DNA of 5,470 nucleotides, from positions 1-5,470 of the forward strand of contig DOZG01000092.1 in assembly GCA_003518125.1 (NCBI GenBank), given 5' to 3'. The DNA comes from Patescibacteria group bacterium. GTDB taxonomy: Bacteria > Patescibacteriota > Dojkabacteria > SC72. Of the stretch, positions 1-5,470 are shown in pieces (position 1 is the first letter of the stretch; each line of letters starts with the position of its first letter). A program made the translations under genes and the position numbers. Below the pieces are notes generated by a model. The model was not told the DNA's origin and made no database searches. It saw only the letters and a list, made by a program, of their open reading frames with translations.

Positions 1-1556
1 CTAGCACCCTCTTCATGTATTTCAATTATCTTTTCATATTTGAGAGGGTAGATATATTGATAATGTAGATATCCAATATTAGGGTTCTCTTTTAATATAT
101 CTCTGATGGTATTTCCAACACTTCCATATCCAATAAATACGGTATCAGGATTCTTACTCCCAAAGTATTCTGGTTCTGGTAGTTCCTGTTTTAAAGTTTC
201 TAACTTTCTTAAACGTTTATCAGACATCTCGATTATCTCTTTAGAGTTCTCTGTACTTTCTCCAGATGGTTTGTGCTCATCACTATTTTGTAGATATGTT
301 GGATTGTCTTTTGATGGTATCCATCTTGGTGATATCCCGTTATCTGTTATTTCATATCTATTCTTACCTTTACTAATTCCTCTTTCGATCTTAATGGCCT
401 TTGGTAAATTTTTAGTATTAAATATTGATTCTGCAATTTGTTTTTCAGTTAGAAGTATTACAGGCATTTGATATATCTCGGAAATATTAAAAGCCTTTTG
501 GATTAAAATATATGCATCTTGAGGATTACTTATGGATATGACGCAACGGCTAAACTCTCCATGTCCACCATGTACTGCAAGTGATATATCTCCTGCTCCT
601 GTCCATGTAGGAACTCCAGTACCTGCTCCGGTTCTTTGAGCCATTACAATTACCATTGGGGTTTCTGATATCCCTGCACATGATACTGTTTCAGCCATTA
701 GGTCAAAACCTCCACCTGAGGTTGCTGTCATTGCTCTAGTTCCTATATTCATACTCCCCATTACTAATTGTGCAGCAGTTATCTCATTTTCAGCCTGCTT
801 AACGAGTATTCCTGTTTCTTTGTATGTATCCCCTAGAAATTTGAGTATTGAAGTTGCAGGAGTCATGGGGTATGCGTAGAAAGCTCTACAACCTGCGGAT
901 ATTGCACCAAGAGCTATTGCCTCATTCCCTGTTATACTAAGAGAATCCTTCCATTGTTTCTGAGGTTTAAATGTAAGGGGTTTTACTATTTCTTCCTTAA
1001 TCTGTTTAGAGTTATATCCTGCCATGATACATCTTATCTCAGCTTCCATATCTACATCCTTGTGCTCAAATGTCTTTCTTACAATTTCTTCTAAAGGTTT
1101 GGTATCAAGATTAAGTAATTTCCAAATGAAACCGAGTAGAACCATGTTTGCCATTATCTCTATACCTTTAACTTCTAATGCCATTTTAATTGTATCTAGA
1201 GATACGAGTGTTATATTGTTCTTTGTAATATATTCTTTCTCTTCTTGTGTAAGAATTAATTCATCTTTATCATGTATCACTATTCCATTTTGTGATACAG
1301 ATGGTAAGTATTCATGTACAGCGACTTTATGCAGGATTAGTAAAATATCACAGTATCTGGAGGATGAACCTATTTCTTCTTTTGCAATATCAATTTGATA
1401 TGATGCAACCCCACCTCGTATCAAGGATGGGTATTCTCTGTATGCAAAATTGAAGAAACCACTTTCTTTTACTGATTTACTTAGTATCTTTCCTAATGTA
1501 TTTATACCTTGTCCTGACTCTCCTCCAAATTTGATAATTACCCTCCCATTACTCAT
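1..1556 (-). CDS. korA: 2-oxoacid:ferredoxin oxidoreductase, fused gamma-alpha subunit (KorA-like), C-terminus cut by window edge
   Basis: Reading the minus strand from ATG at 1556 gives 518 codons without a stop up to the left edge; an in-frame TAA lies two codons upstream, so the start is firm. Residues 1-185 form the gamma domain: FGGESGQG at 10-17 and the EYPSLIRGG motif at 41-49. The alpha (pyrimidine-binding) domain begins near 205, with GNEA at 210-213, YPMTPATS at 229-236, conserved Glu258 in QAENEITA, TSGGGFDLMAE at 279-289 and HGEF at 333-336. GISPRW at 407-412 leads into the C-terminal transketolase-like part, which is incomplete. Such subunits pair with a thiamine-diphosphate and iron-sulfur beta subunit to interconvert 2-oxoacids plus CoA with acyl-CoA, CO2 and reduced ferredoxin in the cytoplasm. 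The beta gene would be expected just beyond the left edge. The gamma-alpha fusion favours the KorA type, but substrate (2-oxoglutarate, pyruvate or another 2-oxoacid) cannot be fixed. The QRTGAGTGVPTWT segment near 308-320 departs from the usual PSTGLPT form. Confidence 0.93.
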   Translation of the reverse strand, partial: MSNGRVIIKFGGESGQGINTLGKILSKSVKESGFFNFAYREYPSLIRGGVASYQIDIAKEEIGSSSRYCDILLILHKVAVHEYLPSVSQNGIVIHDKDELILTQEEKEYITKNNITLVSLDTIKMALEVKGIEIMANMVLLGFIWKLLNLDTKPLEEIVRKTFEHKDVDMEAEIRCIMAGYNSKQIKEEIVKPLTFKPQKQWKDSLSITGNEAIALGAISAGCRAFYAYPMTPATSILKFLGDTYKETGILVKQAENEITAAQLVMGSMNIGTRAMTATSGGGFDLMAETVSCAGISETPMVIVMAQRTGAGTGVPTWTGAGDISLAVHGGHGEFSRCVISISNPQDAYILIQKAFNISEIYQMPVILLTEKQIAESIFNTKNLPKAIKIERGISKGKNRYEITDNGISPRWIPSKDNPTYLQNSDEHKPSGESTENSKEIIEMSDKRLRKLETLKQELPEPEYFGSKNPDTVFIGYGSVGNTIRDILKENPNIGYLHYQYIYPLKYEKIIEIHEEGA

Positions 1557-1585
1557 ATCTTACCGTCATTAGCTTATGTATATTC

Positions 1586-1614
1586 AGAGTATCACTTCAG
1601 ATATTTAAAGTCAA
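1586..1614 (-). promoter_or_regulatory. possible promoter for the korA-like gene
   Basis: In the 70-bp divergent spacer the minus strand carries a TTGACT -35-like hexamer at 1614-1609. A -10 is poor: GATACT at 1593-1588 (4 of 6 matches, 15-bp spacer), or TACTCT at 1591-1586 with a 17-bp spacer (3 of 6). Good -35, weak -10, so this is tentative. The motif AAAGTCAA (plus strand) is shared with the better promoter in front of the marR-like gene. No convincing promoter for the plus-strand obg gene is visible here; TATATT at 1579-1584 is -10-like but has no matching -35. Nothing else is seen in this spacer. Confidence 0.3.
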
Positions 1615-1626
1615 AAATAGGTTAAT

Positions 1627-2607
1627 ATGTTAGAATATCCTATGTTAATCGATCAGAAAAAGCTTAAAATTAAATCTGGAGATGGTGGTGAAGGATTAAT
1701 CTCATTTGACAATCGGGGAAAGGCATATGGTGGTGATGGAGGTGATGGTGCTGATGTAGTTATCGTAGGAGATGTTAATGTCTATGATCTTTCAAAGTAT
1801 GATTCTAATCATATATACAAGGCAGAGACAGGTGAGAGAGGAAATACCTACTGTAAACATGGTAAGAATGGAGAGACTTTAAGACTTCAAGTACCGTTAG
1901 TCACTAAAGTATTTGATATGGAAGGTAAAGAGATTATATGCATTGAGAATGACAAGCAGGAGTTTCAAATATTGAGTGGGGGTAAAGGTGGTTTGGGTAA
2001 TTTCACATTAAGGGGGGAGGGATGGGATGGGAAACTTTCTAAAAAGAGGGCTACCAGAGGAGAAGAACTATGTATTAGGCTGGAGTTAAACCTAAAGACA
2101 GATGCTATCTTTTTGGGGTATCCTAATGCTGGGAAATCAAGCATTATTAACGCCTTAACTAGAGCAAACTACAAGGTTGCTTCCTATGAGTTCACAACAC
2201 TTGAGCCACAACTGGGTGTAATGGATGGGTATATTAAATTAATGGATTTACCTGGTTTGATAGAGGGAACATCTAAAGGAAGGGGGGTTGGGACACAATT
2301 TTTAAAACATACTACATACTCTAGATTATTAATTCACTGTATTAGTATTGAGAATGAGGACCTAGAAGAAAGGTATATGAGTATGAGGAAAGAGTTTGAG
2401 AAGATTTCAACTTCTCTTCATAGTATGGATGAGTTAATTGTACTTACAAAAGCAGATATATTTACACCAGAAGAGGCTAAAGTAAGAAAAGAAGGGCTTG
2501 AAAAAATTTTAGGAAAAGATGTTGTACTAGTATCCACATATCTGGAGGATTCAATGAATAAGCTTAATTCTGCTATTAAATCCAAGTTAAATTCCCAGAA
2601 GCATTAG
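1627..2607 (+). CDS. obg: Obg/CgtA family ribosome-associated GTPase, short form
   Basis: Obg GTPases bind the large ribosomal subunit during late assembly and link it to nucleotide levels. Residues 1-160 form the glycine-rich Obg fold, including GGDGGDGADV at 35-44, HGKNGE at 78-83 and GGKGGLGN at 118-125. The G domain follows: G1 GYPNAGKSS at 164-172, G2 with the TT pair at 190-191, G3 DLPGLIEG at 207-214, then GVGTQFLKH at 220-228. G4 reads TKAD (274-277) rather than NKxD, and the G5 region reads VSTYLEDS (302-309) rather than the usual SA-type loop. The protein is 326 residues and stops soon after G5, so the C-terminal OCT extension of Bacillus-type Obg is absent. Start choice: ATG 1627 has a weak AGG at 1619-1621, but family alignment (MFVDEVKI-like start) matches the second Met, MLIDQKKLKI at 1642, so the true N-terminus may be five residues shorter. 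The 3' end overlaps the convergent exonuclease gene by 32 bp. Confidence 0.95.
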   Translation: MLEYPMLIDQKKLKIKSGDGGEGLISFDNRGKAYGGDGGDGADVVIVGDVNVYDLSKYDSNHIYKAETGERGNTYCKHGKNGETLRLQVPLVTKVFDMEGKEIICIENDKQEFQILSGGKGGLGNFTLRGEGWDGKLSKKRATRGEELCIRLELNLKTDAIFLGYPNAGKSSIINALTRANYKVASYEFTTLEPQLGVMDGYIKLMDLPGLIEGTSKGRGVGTQFLKHTTYSRLLIHCISIENEDLEERYMSMRKEFEKISTSLHSMDELIVLTKADIFTPEEAKVRKEGLEKILGKDVVLVSTYLEDSMNKLNSAIKSKLNSQKH

Positions 2608-3358
2608 AAGGTGTATCCATATCCAGTACTCTTTTAGCATTCCATTTAAGGTCTTCATTATCTGTCATATTCTCTGCAAGCCAAATAAGGTATTCTCTAT
2701 CAAGTTGAGCTATCTCTTCTAGAGATCTTCCTGCATATTTACCAAATCTTATCTCCCTAATTATTTGTGGTTGTTTTGAAATTACCATCATTTGTTCTGG
2801 AGAGAGTTTAGTATTATTCAAGAGGTAATTGAATAGGTCTTTTAGAAAGTATACATCACTAAGGGCATCGTGTGCCTTTATATGATCCTTATTCTCTGTT
2901 TTGTAGAGACCAAGATAGTATCGAAGGAATTGAAGCCGGTAACTCTCCAGATCTCTATTACCCTCTGTTAATGCATTCCTTGCTACTTTAAGTGTACAAA
3001 TACCATTAGAGATTTGGATTCCTTTCTTTTCTAAAACTTCAGCATCAAATGCTATGTTATGTGCAATCCATATATATTTCTTAGCTAGAAATTTAAGGTA
3101 GTCAACAAGATTATCACCTTTAAATTCTGGATCTATATTTTCAGTAGGAAGTGGAGTGTTTTCAAAATATCTCTTATCCTTTATCATCTCTGGAGTAATA
3201 TGATGGATAGACATGGCTCCAAAAGATATCTTTTGTTTAGGTTTAATGAAAATATTCATCTGTATCTTAGGATCATCAGTTAGAAATGCTAATTGCATTA
3301 AGTCTTTAGATTGAATATCAGTTGTTTCGGTATCAAAGTAAAGAAATTTATTTTGCAT
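2576..3358 (-). CDS. exoX: ExoX-type DEDDh 3'-5' exonuclease
   Basis: A DnaQ-superfamily 3'-5' exonuclease of 260 residues. The four DEDDh acidic residues and the histidine are visible: Asp9 and Glu11 in FDTET, Asp105 in HNIAFD (100-105), and His163 with Asp168 in HDALSD. MSIHHITPEMI (49-59) is the segment that in E. coli ExoX reads MAIHRITEAMV. After the nuclease domain, IRFGKYAGRSLEEIA (203-217) and REYLIWLAENM (221-231) match the ExoX-like C-terminal domain (E. coli FGKYRGK...YLRWL), which separates it from plain DNA polymerase III epsilon. E. coli ExoX is 220 residues; the extra length lies mainly around 60-95 and at the C-terminus. The family degrades single- and double-stranded DNA 3' ends in repair; that role is inferred here. 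The gene starts 17 bp after the marR-like stop, so co-transcription is likely. No Shine-Dalgarno site is obvious. Its last ten codons are antisense to the end of obg; no terminator hairpin is seen there. Confidence 0.92.
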   Translation of the reverse strand: MQNKFLYFDTETTDIQSKDLMQLAFLTDDPKIQMNIFIKPKQKISFGAMSIHHITPEMIKDKRYFENTPLPTENIDPEFKGDNLVDYLKFLAKKYIWIAHNIAFDAEVLEKKGIQISNGICTLKVARNALTEGNRDLESYRLQFLRYYLGLYKTENKDHIKAHDALSDVYFLKDLFNYLLNNTKLSPEQMMVISKQPQIIREIRFGKYAGRSLEEIAQLDREYLIWLAENMTDNEDLKWNAKRVLDMDTPSNASGNLTWI

Positions 3359-3375
3359 AACAAAAGTATATGAAG

Positions 3376-3810
3376 TTAACCTTTAATTGTATCATGAGGT
3401 AGTGTATGAGCGTTTTTGTGTACTTTTTTTAGAGTGCTTAGAAAAAGTTTCTTCTCCTTCTTAGAGAGAATATCAAAAATCCATTTATTTGCTTCTACAA
3501 CTTTTTTAACTTGTAGTGGAAGATCTTGTTTAGCTCTTTTCGTAAGTGAAATATCTATGACTCTTCTATCATTCTTATTGAATGTTCTTTTTAACCACCC
3601 ATTTTGGGTAAGATTATCTATTTGAGGAGTTACAGTAGCTGATGTAATTAAGAATTCCTTTGCAATATCTACAGATTTAACTACTCCATGCTTGGCAACA
3701 AATAGAACTGTTCTTAATTGAATCATTGTGAGTTCACAGTCATCACACGTTGAAGAGAGATGTCTCGCAAGATTTAGAGTTTCTTGAATTAGTTCCTCAT
3801 TTAGTGGCAT
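3376..3810 (-). CDS. MarR-family winged-helix transcriptional regulator
   Basis: A 144-residue protein, the usual MarR length. A helical N-terminus is followed by the winged helix-turn-helix: LTMIQLRTVLFVAKHG (27-42), VKSVDIAKEFLITSATVTPQ (44-63, with the recognition helix), IDNLTQNGWLKR (64-75) and the wing ending in NDRRVIDISLT (80-90), which contains the typical DRR. Long C-terminal helices (98-130) would form the dimer interface. MarR proteins are dimeric cytoplasmic DNA-binding proteins, usually repressors released by small ligands or cysteine oxidation. Cys22 and Cys25 form a CDDC pair just before the DNA-binding domain, a possible redox or metal switch (inference). The gene is divergent from the FKBP gene and directly upstream of the exoX-like gene, so both are plausible targets along with itself. 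The ATG at 3810 lacks a Shine-Dalgarno site; it follows a promoter-like sequence by about 35 bp. Ligand and regulon cannot be told. Confidence 0.9.
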   Translation of the reverse strand: MPLNEELIQETLNLARHLSSTCDDCELTMIQLRTVLFVAKHGVVKSVDIAKEFLITSATVTPQIDNLTQNGWLKRTFNKNDRRVIDISLTKRAKQDLPLQVKKVVEANKWIFDILSKKEKKLFLSTLKKVHKNAHTLPHDTIKG

Positions 3811-3852
3811 AATGATTGTACGTAATTGGAGTTAATTAATATATTATATTCG

Positions 3853-3880
3853 ATTATATCAAGCCTTAAAAGAAAGTCAA
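3853..3880 (-). promoter_or_regulatory. sigma70-type promoter for the marR-exoX operon
   Basis: On the minus strand TTGACT (3880-3875) and a perfect TATAAT (3858-3853) are separated by 16 bp. Transcription would begin near 3846, leaving a leader of about 36 nt before the ATG at 3810. A second TATAAT at 3848-3843 has no good -35. Within the leader, TAATT (3823-3827) and AATTA (3834-3838) make a 16-bp inverted repeat with a 6-bp spacer, the size of a MarR-type operator, though such AT-rich repeats arise easily by chance. Confidence 0.6.
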
Positions 3881-3894
3881 TTTAGATCTATTAT
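3866..3894 (+). promoter_or_regulatory. possible promoter for the FKBP gene
   Basis: On the plus strand TTAAAA (3866-3871, 4 of 6 matches to the -35) and TATTAT (3889-3894, 5 of 6 matches to the -10) are 17 bp apart. Transcription would begin near 3901, giving a leader of about 19 nt without a Shine-Dalgarno site. The element interleaves with the divergent marR promoter, each -35 lying inside the other's spacer. The region is very AT-rich, so a chance match is possible. Confidence 0.4.
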
Positions 3895-3919
3895 ATTTAA
3901 ATTATAGTTTTTATAAAAA

Positions 3920-4399
3920 ATGCATCTACCTAAAAAGAATAAGCTTCTCCTTTTTGTAATACCAGTTTTTGCTATTGCAGTCAGTATCACACTTCTGATA
4001 TTTTCTAAAGATTCTCAAGAGCAAAATTTAAATTCAGTAGATATCAAAGGAGAAGAAACTATGATTAATATCGATTTCGTTGGATTAAAGACAGAAATCA
4101 TTATAGAAGGAGAAGGGGGAAAATGTCAATCTGGGGACGAAATTACGGTTAATTACTTAGGTACTTTAAAAGATGGTACCAAATTTGATAGCTCATATGA
4201 TAGAGAAGAACCCTTTACATTTGTACTTGGTATTGGTCAGGTGATAACGGGTTGGGATGAAGGGGTTAATGGAATGACAATTGGTGAGAAGAGAAGAATA
4301 GAGATTCCATCTTCAATGGGATATGGTAAATATGGTACTGGAACTATTCCTCCTGAAGCAGGTTTAGTATTTGAAGTAGAGTTACTATCAATTAACTAA
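3920..4399 (+). CDS. membrane-anchored FKBP-type peptidyl-prolyl cis-trans isomerase
   Basis: A 159-residue protein. Lysines at 5, 6 and 8 precede a hydrophobic stretch (9-28), a signal anchor with the catalytic domain outside; there is no lipobox cysteine. After a short linker, residues 55-159 are one complete FKBP domain. FKBP12 pocket residues are nearly all kept at a constant offset of 53: Tyr79 (Y26), Phe89 and Asp90 (F36, D37), Phe99 (F46), Val108-Ile109 (V55, I56), Trp112 (W59), Tyr135 (Y82) and, after a one-residue deletion, Phe151 (F99). The domain ends IPPEAGLVFEVELL, as in FKBP12. It should catalyse proline isomerization in extracytoplasmic proteins and be catalytically competent. 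The only cysteine is Cys69. There is no Shine-Dalgarno site before the ATG at 3920; a second Met at 48 would remove the anchor and is less likely. The gene is divergent from the MarR regulator and overlaps the convergent CcdA-like gene by 4 bp. Confidence 0.95.
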   Translation: MHLPKKNKLLLFVIPVFAIAVSITLLIFSKDSQEQNLNSVDIKGEETMINIDFVGLKTEIIIEGEGGKCQSGDEITVNYLGTLKDGTKFDSSYDREEPFTFVLGIGQVITGWDEGVNGMTIGEKRRIEIPSSMGYGKYGTGTIPPEAGLVFEVELLSIN

Positions 4400-5470
4400 A
4401 GTATTCCGAAGAACATGATAATACTAAGTATTATCATTAGTATTCCTGAAACTAGGTGCATTTTTCGTACATTTGTATTTCTCCAATCAGATACGTCCTT
4501 GATATTTTTCATTCCAAAGAATATTAAGAAGGTTACTGCAATCATTGGTAATACAAAAATTATATTATATGTAAGTAAATACGGAATGGATTTAAGAAAA
4601 TCTAATGTAGATAACATACCTCCGAGTATTACATATGGACCAATCGTACATGGAAGTAAGAATACTGTTACAAATAGTCCCATACTAAACGCTCCCAAGG
4701 GTGAAGTGATTTTACTTACAATATTTTTCATTTTAGGTCTTAAAAACATTGGCATTTCTGTACCAACAGTACCAGGTTTATATTTGATAAAATCCTTTAT
4801 TTCTAATACTCCAAGTAGAAATGCTACAACTCCTAATCCCTTATACAAGAAGATTTTGAATAGGGTAATTGATTGTAGGAATTGGAATGCCTCAATGATA
4901 AGGAAACCGTATATCATATACATTAATACAACTGCTAGTATAAATGCTAAACCAGAGAACAGTATCTGTTTTCGATCCTTAGAATTATAGGTTGTTATAG
5001 CAAGTAACATTAGTAGTAGTACAGATATTGCACAAGGATTTATTGAATCTGCTAGTGCTAATCCCAATATTTTAGTTAAAGATATCGATTCTTCACATTC
5101 TATAATCTCATCATCATCACAGTATTCTGTTTTAGTTTCTACTACATCTCCGTTCCATTGTAATACCCACCCATTTACTTCTAAAGCATGTTCATATGTG
5201 CTATTTCCTCCTGGATATCTTATAACTTGTGGGGTTATTAACTCTCCTTCCCATATTTCTTTACTCCACTCCGATAAATCTAATGTAAGAAATGATAGAA
5301 TTTGAGTGTTTTGATTATCTGTAAGTGTTGTTAAACTTTTTCTTATAGCTACCCTATCCTGCCTATATATTTTAGGATATCTTTCTAAAGTATTTAGATC
5401 TAACTGATCTAAAGTGGTTGTTTTATCACTAAGTTGCACAGTATTGTAATTTCTATATGCTGAAAGATTC
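4396..5470 (-). CDS. CcdA/DsbD-type transmembrane thiol-electron transporter with an N-terminal extracytoplasmic region; 5' end cut by window
   Basis: Numbering is from the GTG at 5439, but the frame stays open to the window edge (ten more codons), so that GTG is probably an internal Val and the true start lies outside. Residues 122-347 carry six membrane segments (about 122-150, 160-183, 192-213, 247-273, 285-309, 328-346). ADSINPCAIS holds Cys136 in segment 1 and FLLPCTIGPY holds Cys264 in segment 4, the two NPC/LPC cysteines that form the redox pair of CcdA/DsbD proteins, which pass reducing equivalents from cytoplasmic thioredoxin to extracytoplasmic thiols. Lysine/arginine-rich loops at 152-158, 216-244 and 311-327 put the loops inside and both termini outside. 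The N-terminal 120 or more residues are then extracytoplasmic. I do not recognise that part; it is polar, with Cys107 and Cys115 in an acidic stretch just before the membrane. Partners may be cytochrome c maturation or general disulfide reduction. The gene ends in TAG, overlapping the FKBP stop. Confidence 0.85.
   Translation of the reverse strand, partial: NLSAYRNYNTVQLSDKTTTLDQLDLNTLERYPKIYRQDRVAIRKSLTTLTDNQNTQILSFLTLDLSEWSKEIWEGELITPQVIRYPGGNSTYEHALEVNGWVLQWNGDVVETKTEYCDDDEIIECEESISLTKILGLALADSINPCAISVLLLMLLAITTYNSKDRKQILFSGLAFILAVVLMYMIYGFLIIEAFQFLQSITLFKIFLYKGLGVVAFLLGVLEIKDFIKYKPGTVGTEMPMFLRPKMKNIVSKITSPLGAFSMGLFVTVFLLPCTIGPYVILGGMLSTLDFLKSIPYLLTYNIIFVLPMIAVTFLIFFGMKNIKDVSDWRNTNVRKMHLVSGILMIILSIIMFFGIL
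4415..4437. repeat. perfect 11-bp-arm inverted repeat at the FKBP/CcdA-like convergent junction
   Basis: Arms ATGATAATACT (4415-4425) and AGTATTATCAT (4427-4437) are exact reverse complements around a single A. It begins 16 bp after the FKBP stop and lies within the last codons of the CcdA-like gene, where it encodes the palindromic peptide MIILSIIM. AGTATTCC occurs directly repeated on either side (4400-4407 and 4439-4446). In RNA it would fold into a stem of about 10 bp with a 3-nt loop. No T-run follows on either strand, so it is not a standard intrinsic terminator. Confidence 0.8.

Noticed and set aside
106..471. 121-codon plus-strand open frame
   Set aside because: Lies fully antisense to the korA-like gene and resembles no known protein; shadow frame.
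1024..1398. 124-codon plus-strand open frame
   Set aside because: Antisense to the gamma domain of the korA-like gene; Ser/Ile-rich composition typical of a shadow.
1353..2552. Twelve-base match TATCTGGAGGAT near 1354 and 2539
   Set aside because: Two isolated copies in unrelated genes and frames with no flanking similarity; likely chance.
2560..2640. Terminator between obg and exoX
   Set aside because: Only a broken GAATAAGCTTAATTC near-palindrome was found, with no T-run; not a convincing hairpin.
3416..3625. 69-codon plus-strand open frame
   Set aside because: Antisense to the MarR gene, which has a clear winged-helix domain.
3883..3890. TAGATCTA palindrome in the marR/FKBP spacer
   Set aside because: Only 8 bp and symmetry ends at once on both sides; not enough for an operator call.
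4415..4990. 191-codon plus-strand open frame
   Set aside because: Antisense to the six-segment CcdA-like membrane region; long open shadow frames are common opposite hydrophobic AT-rich genes.
1..5470. Possible alternative genetic code (TGA as Gly) given the suggested candidate-phylum origin
   Set aside because: No in-frame TGA occurs in any of the six genes; glycine uses GGN throughout, so the standard code suffices.

Overview
This is an AT-rich, tightly packed bacterial window with six protein genes, two of them cut by the window edges, and no RNA gene, mobile element or CRISPR array. All six reading frames are intact under the standard bacterial code; the five visible stops are TAA or TAG, with no in-frame TGA, so recoding of TGA is neither needed nor suggested. 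An Obg GTPase and an ExoX-type exonuclease point to Bacteria rather than Archaea. The AT-rich composition, near-absent Shine-Dalgarno sites, overlapping gene ends, an Obg without a C-terminal extension and a fused gamma-alpha 2-oxoacid:ferredoxin oxidoreductase subunit would suit a reduced-genome anaerobe such as a Patescibacteria/CPR member. That placement is inference, not proof.

Layout, left to right. Positions 1-1556 (minus) hold most of a KorA-like 2-oxoacid:ferredoxin oxidoreductase alpha subunit with an N-terminal gamma domain; its C-terminal end runs off the left edge. A 70-bp divergent spacer separates it from obg (1627-2607, plus). obg converges on and overlaps by 32 bp the exoX-like exonuclease gene (2576-3358, minus). 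That gene follows a MarR-family regulator gene (3376-3810, minus) by only 17 bp, so the two are probably one operon. A 109-bp divergent spacer (3811-3919) carries two interleaved promoter-like sequences, one for the marR-exoX pair and one for a membrane-anchored FKBP-type prolyl isomerase (3920-4399, plus). The FKBP gene converges with a 4-bp overlap on a CcdA/DsbD-type membrane thiol-electron transporter (4396-5470, minus), whose N-terminal start lies beyond the right edge.

Working together: the FKBP protein and the CcdA-like protein both act at or outside the membrane, in protein folding and thiol redox chemistry. The MarR regulator sits where it could control its own operon with exoX and the divergent FKBP gene. 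The KorA-like enzyme (ferredoxin-linked central carbon metabolism) and Obg (ribosome assembly) look like core functions. No clearly new multi-gene system is visible. The points most worth a second look are the shared MarR/FKBP promoter region, the CxxC pair in the regulator, the unassigned extracytoplasmic region with a cysteine pair in front of the CcdA-like channel, and a perfect 11-bp-arm palindrome at the FKBP/CcdA convergent junction.
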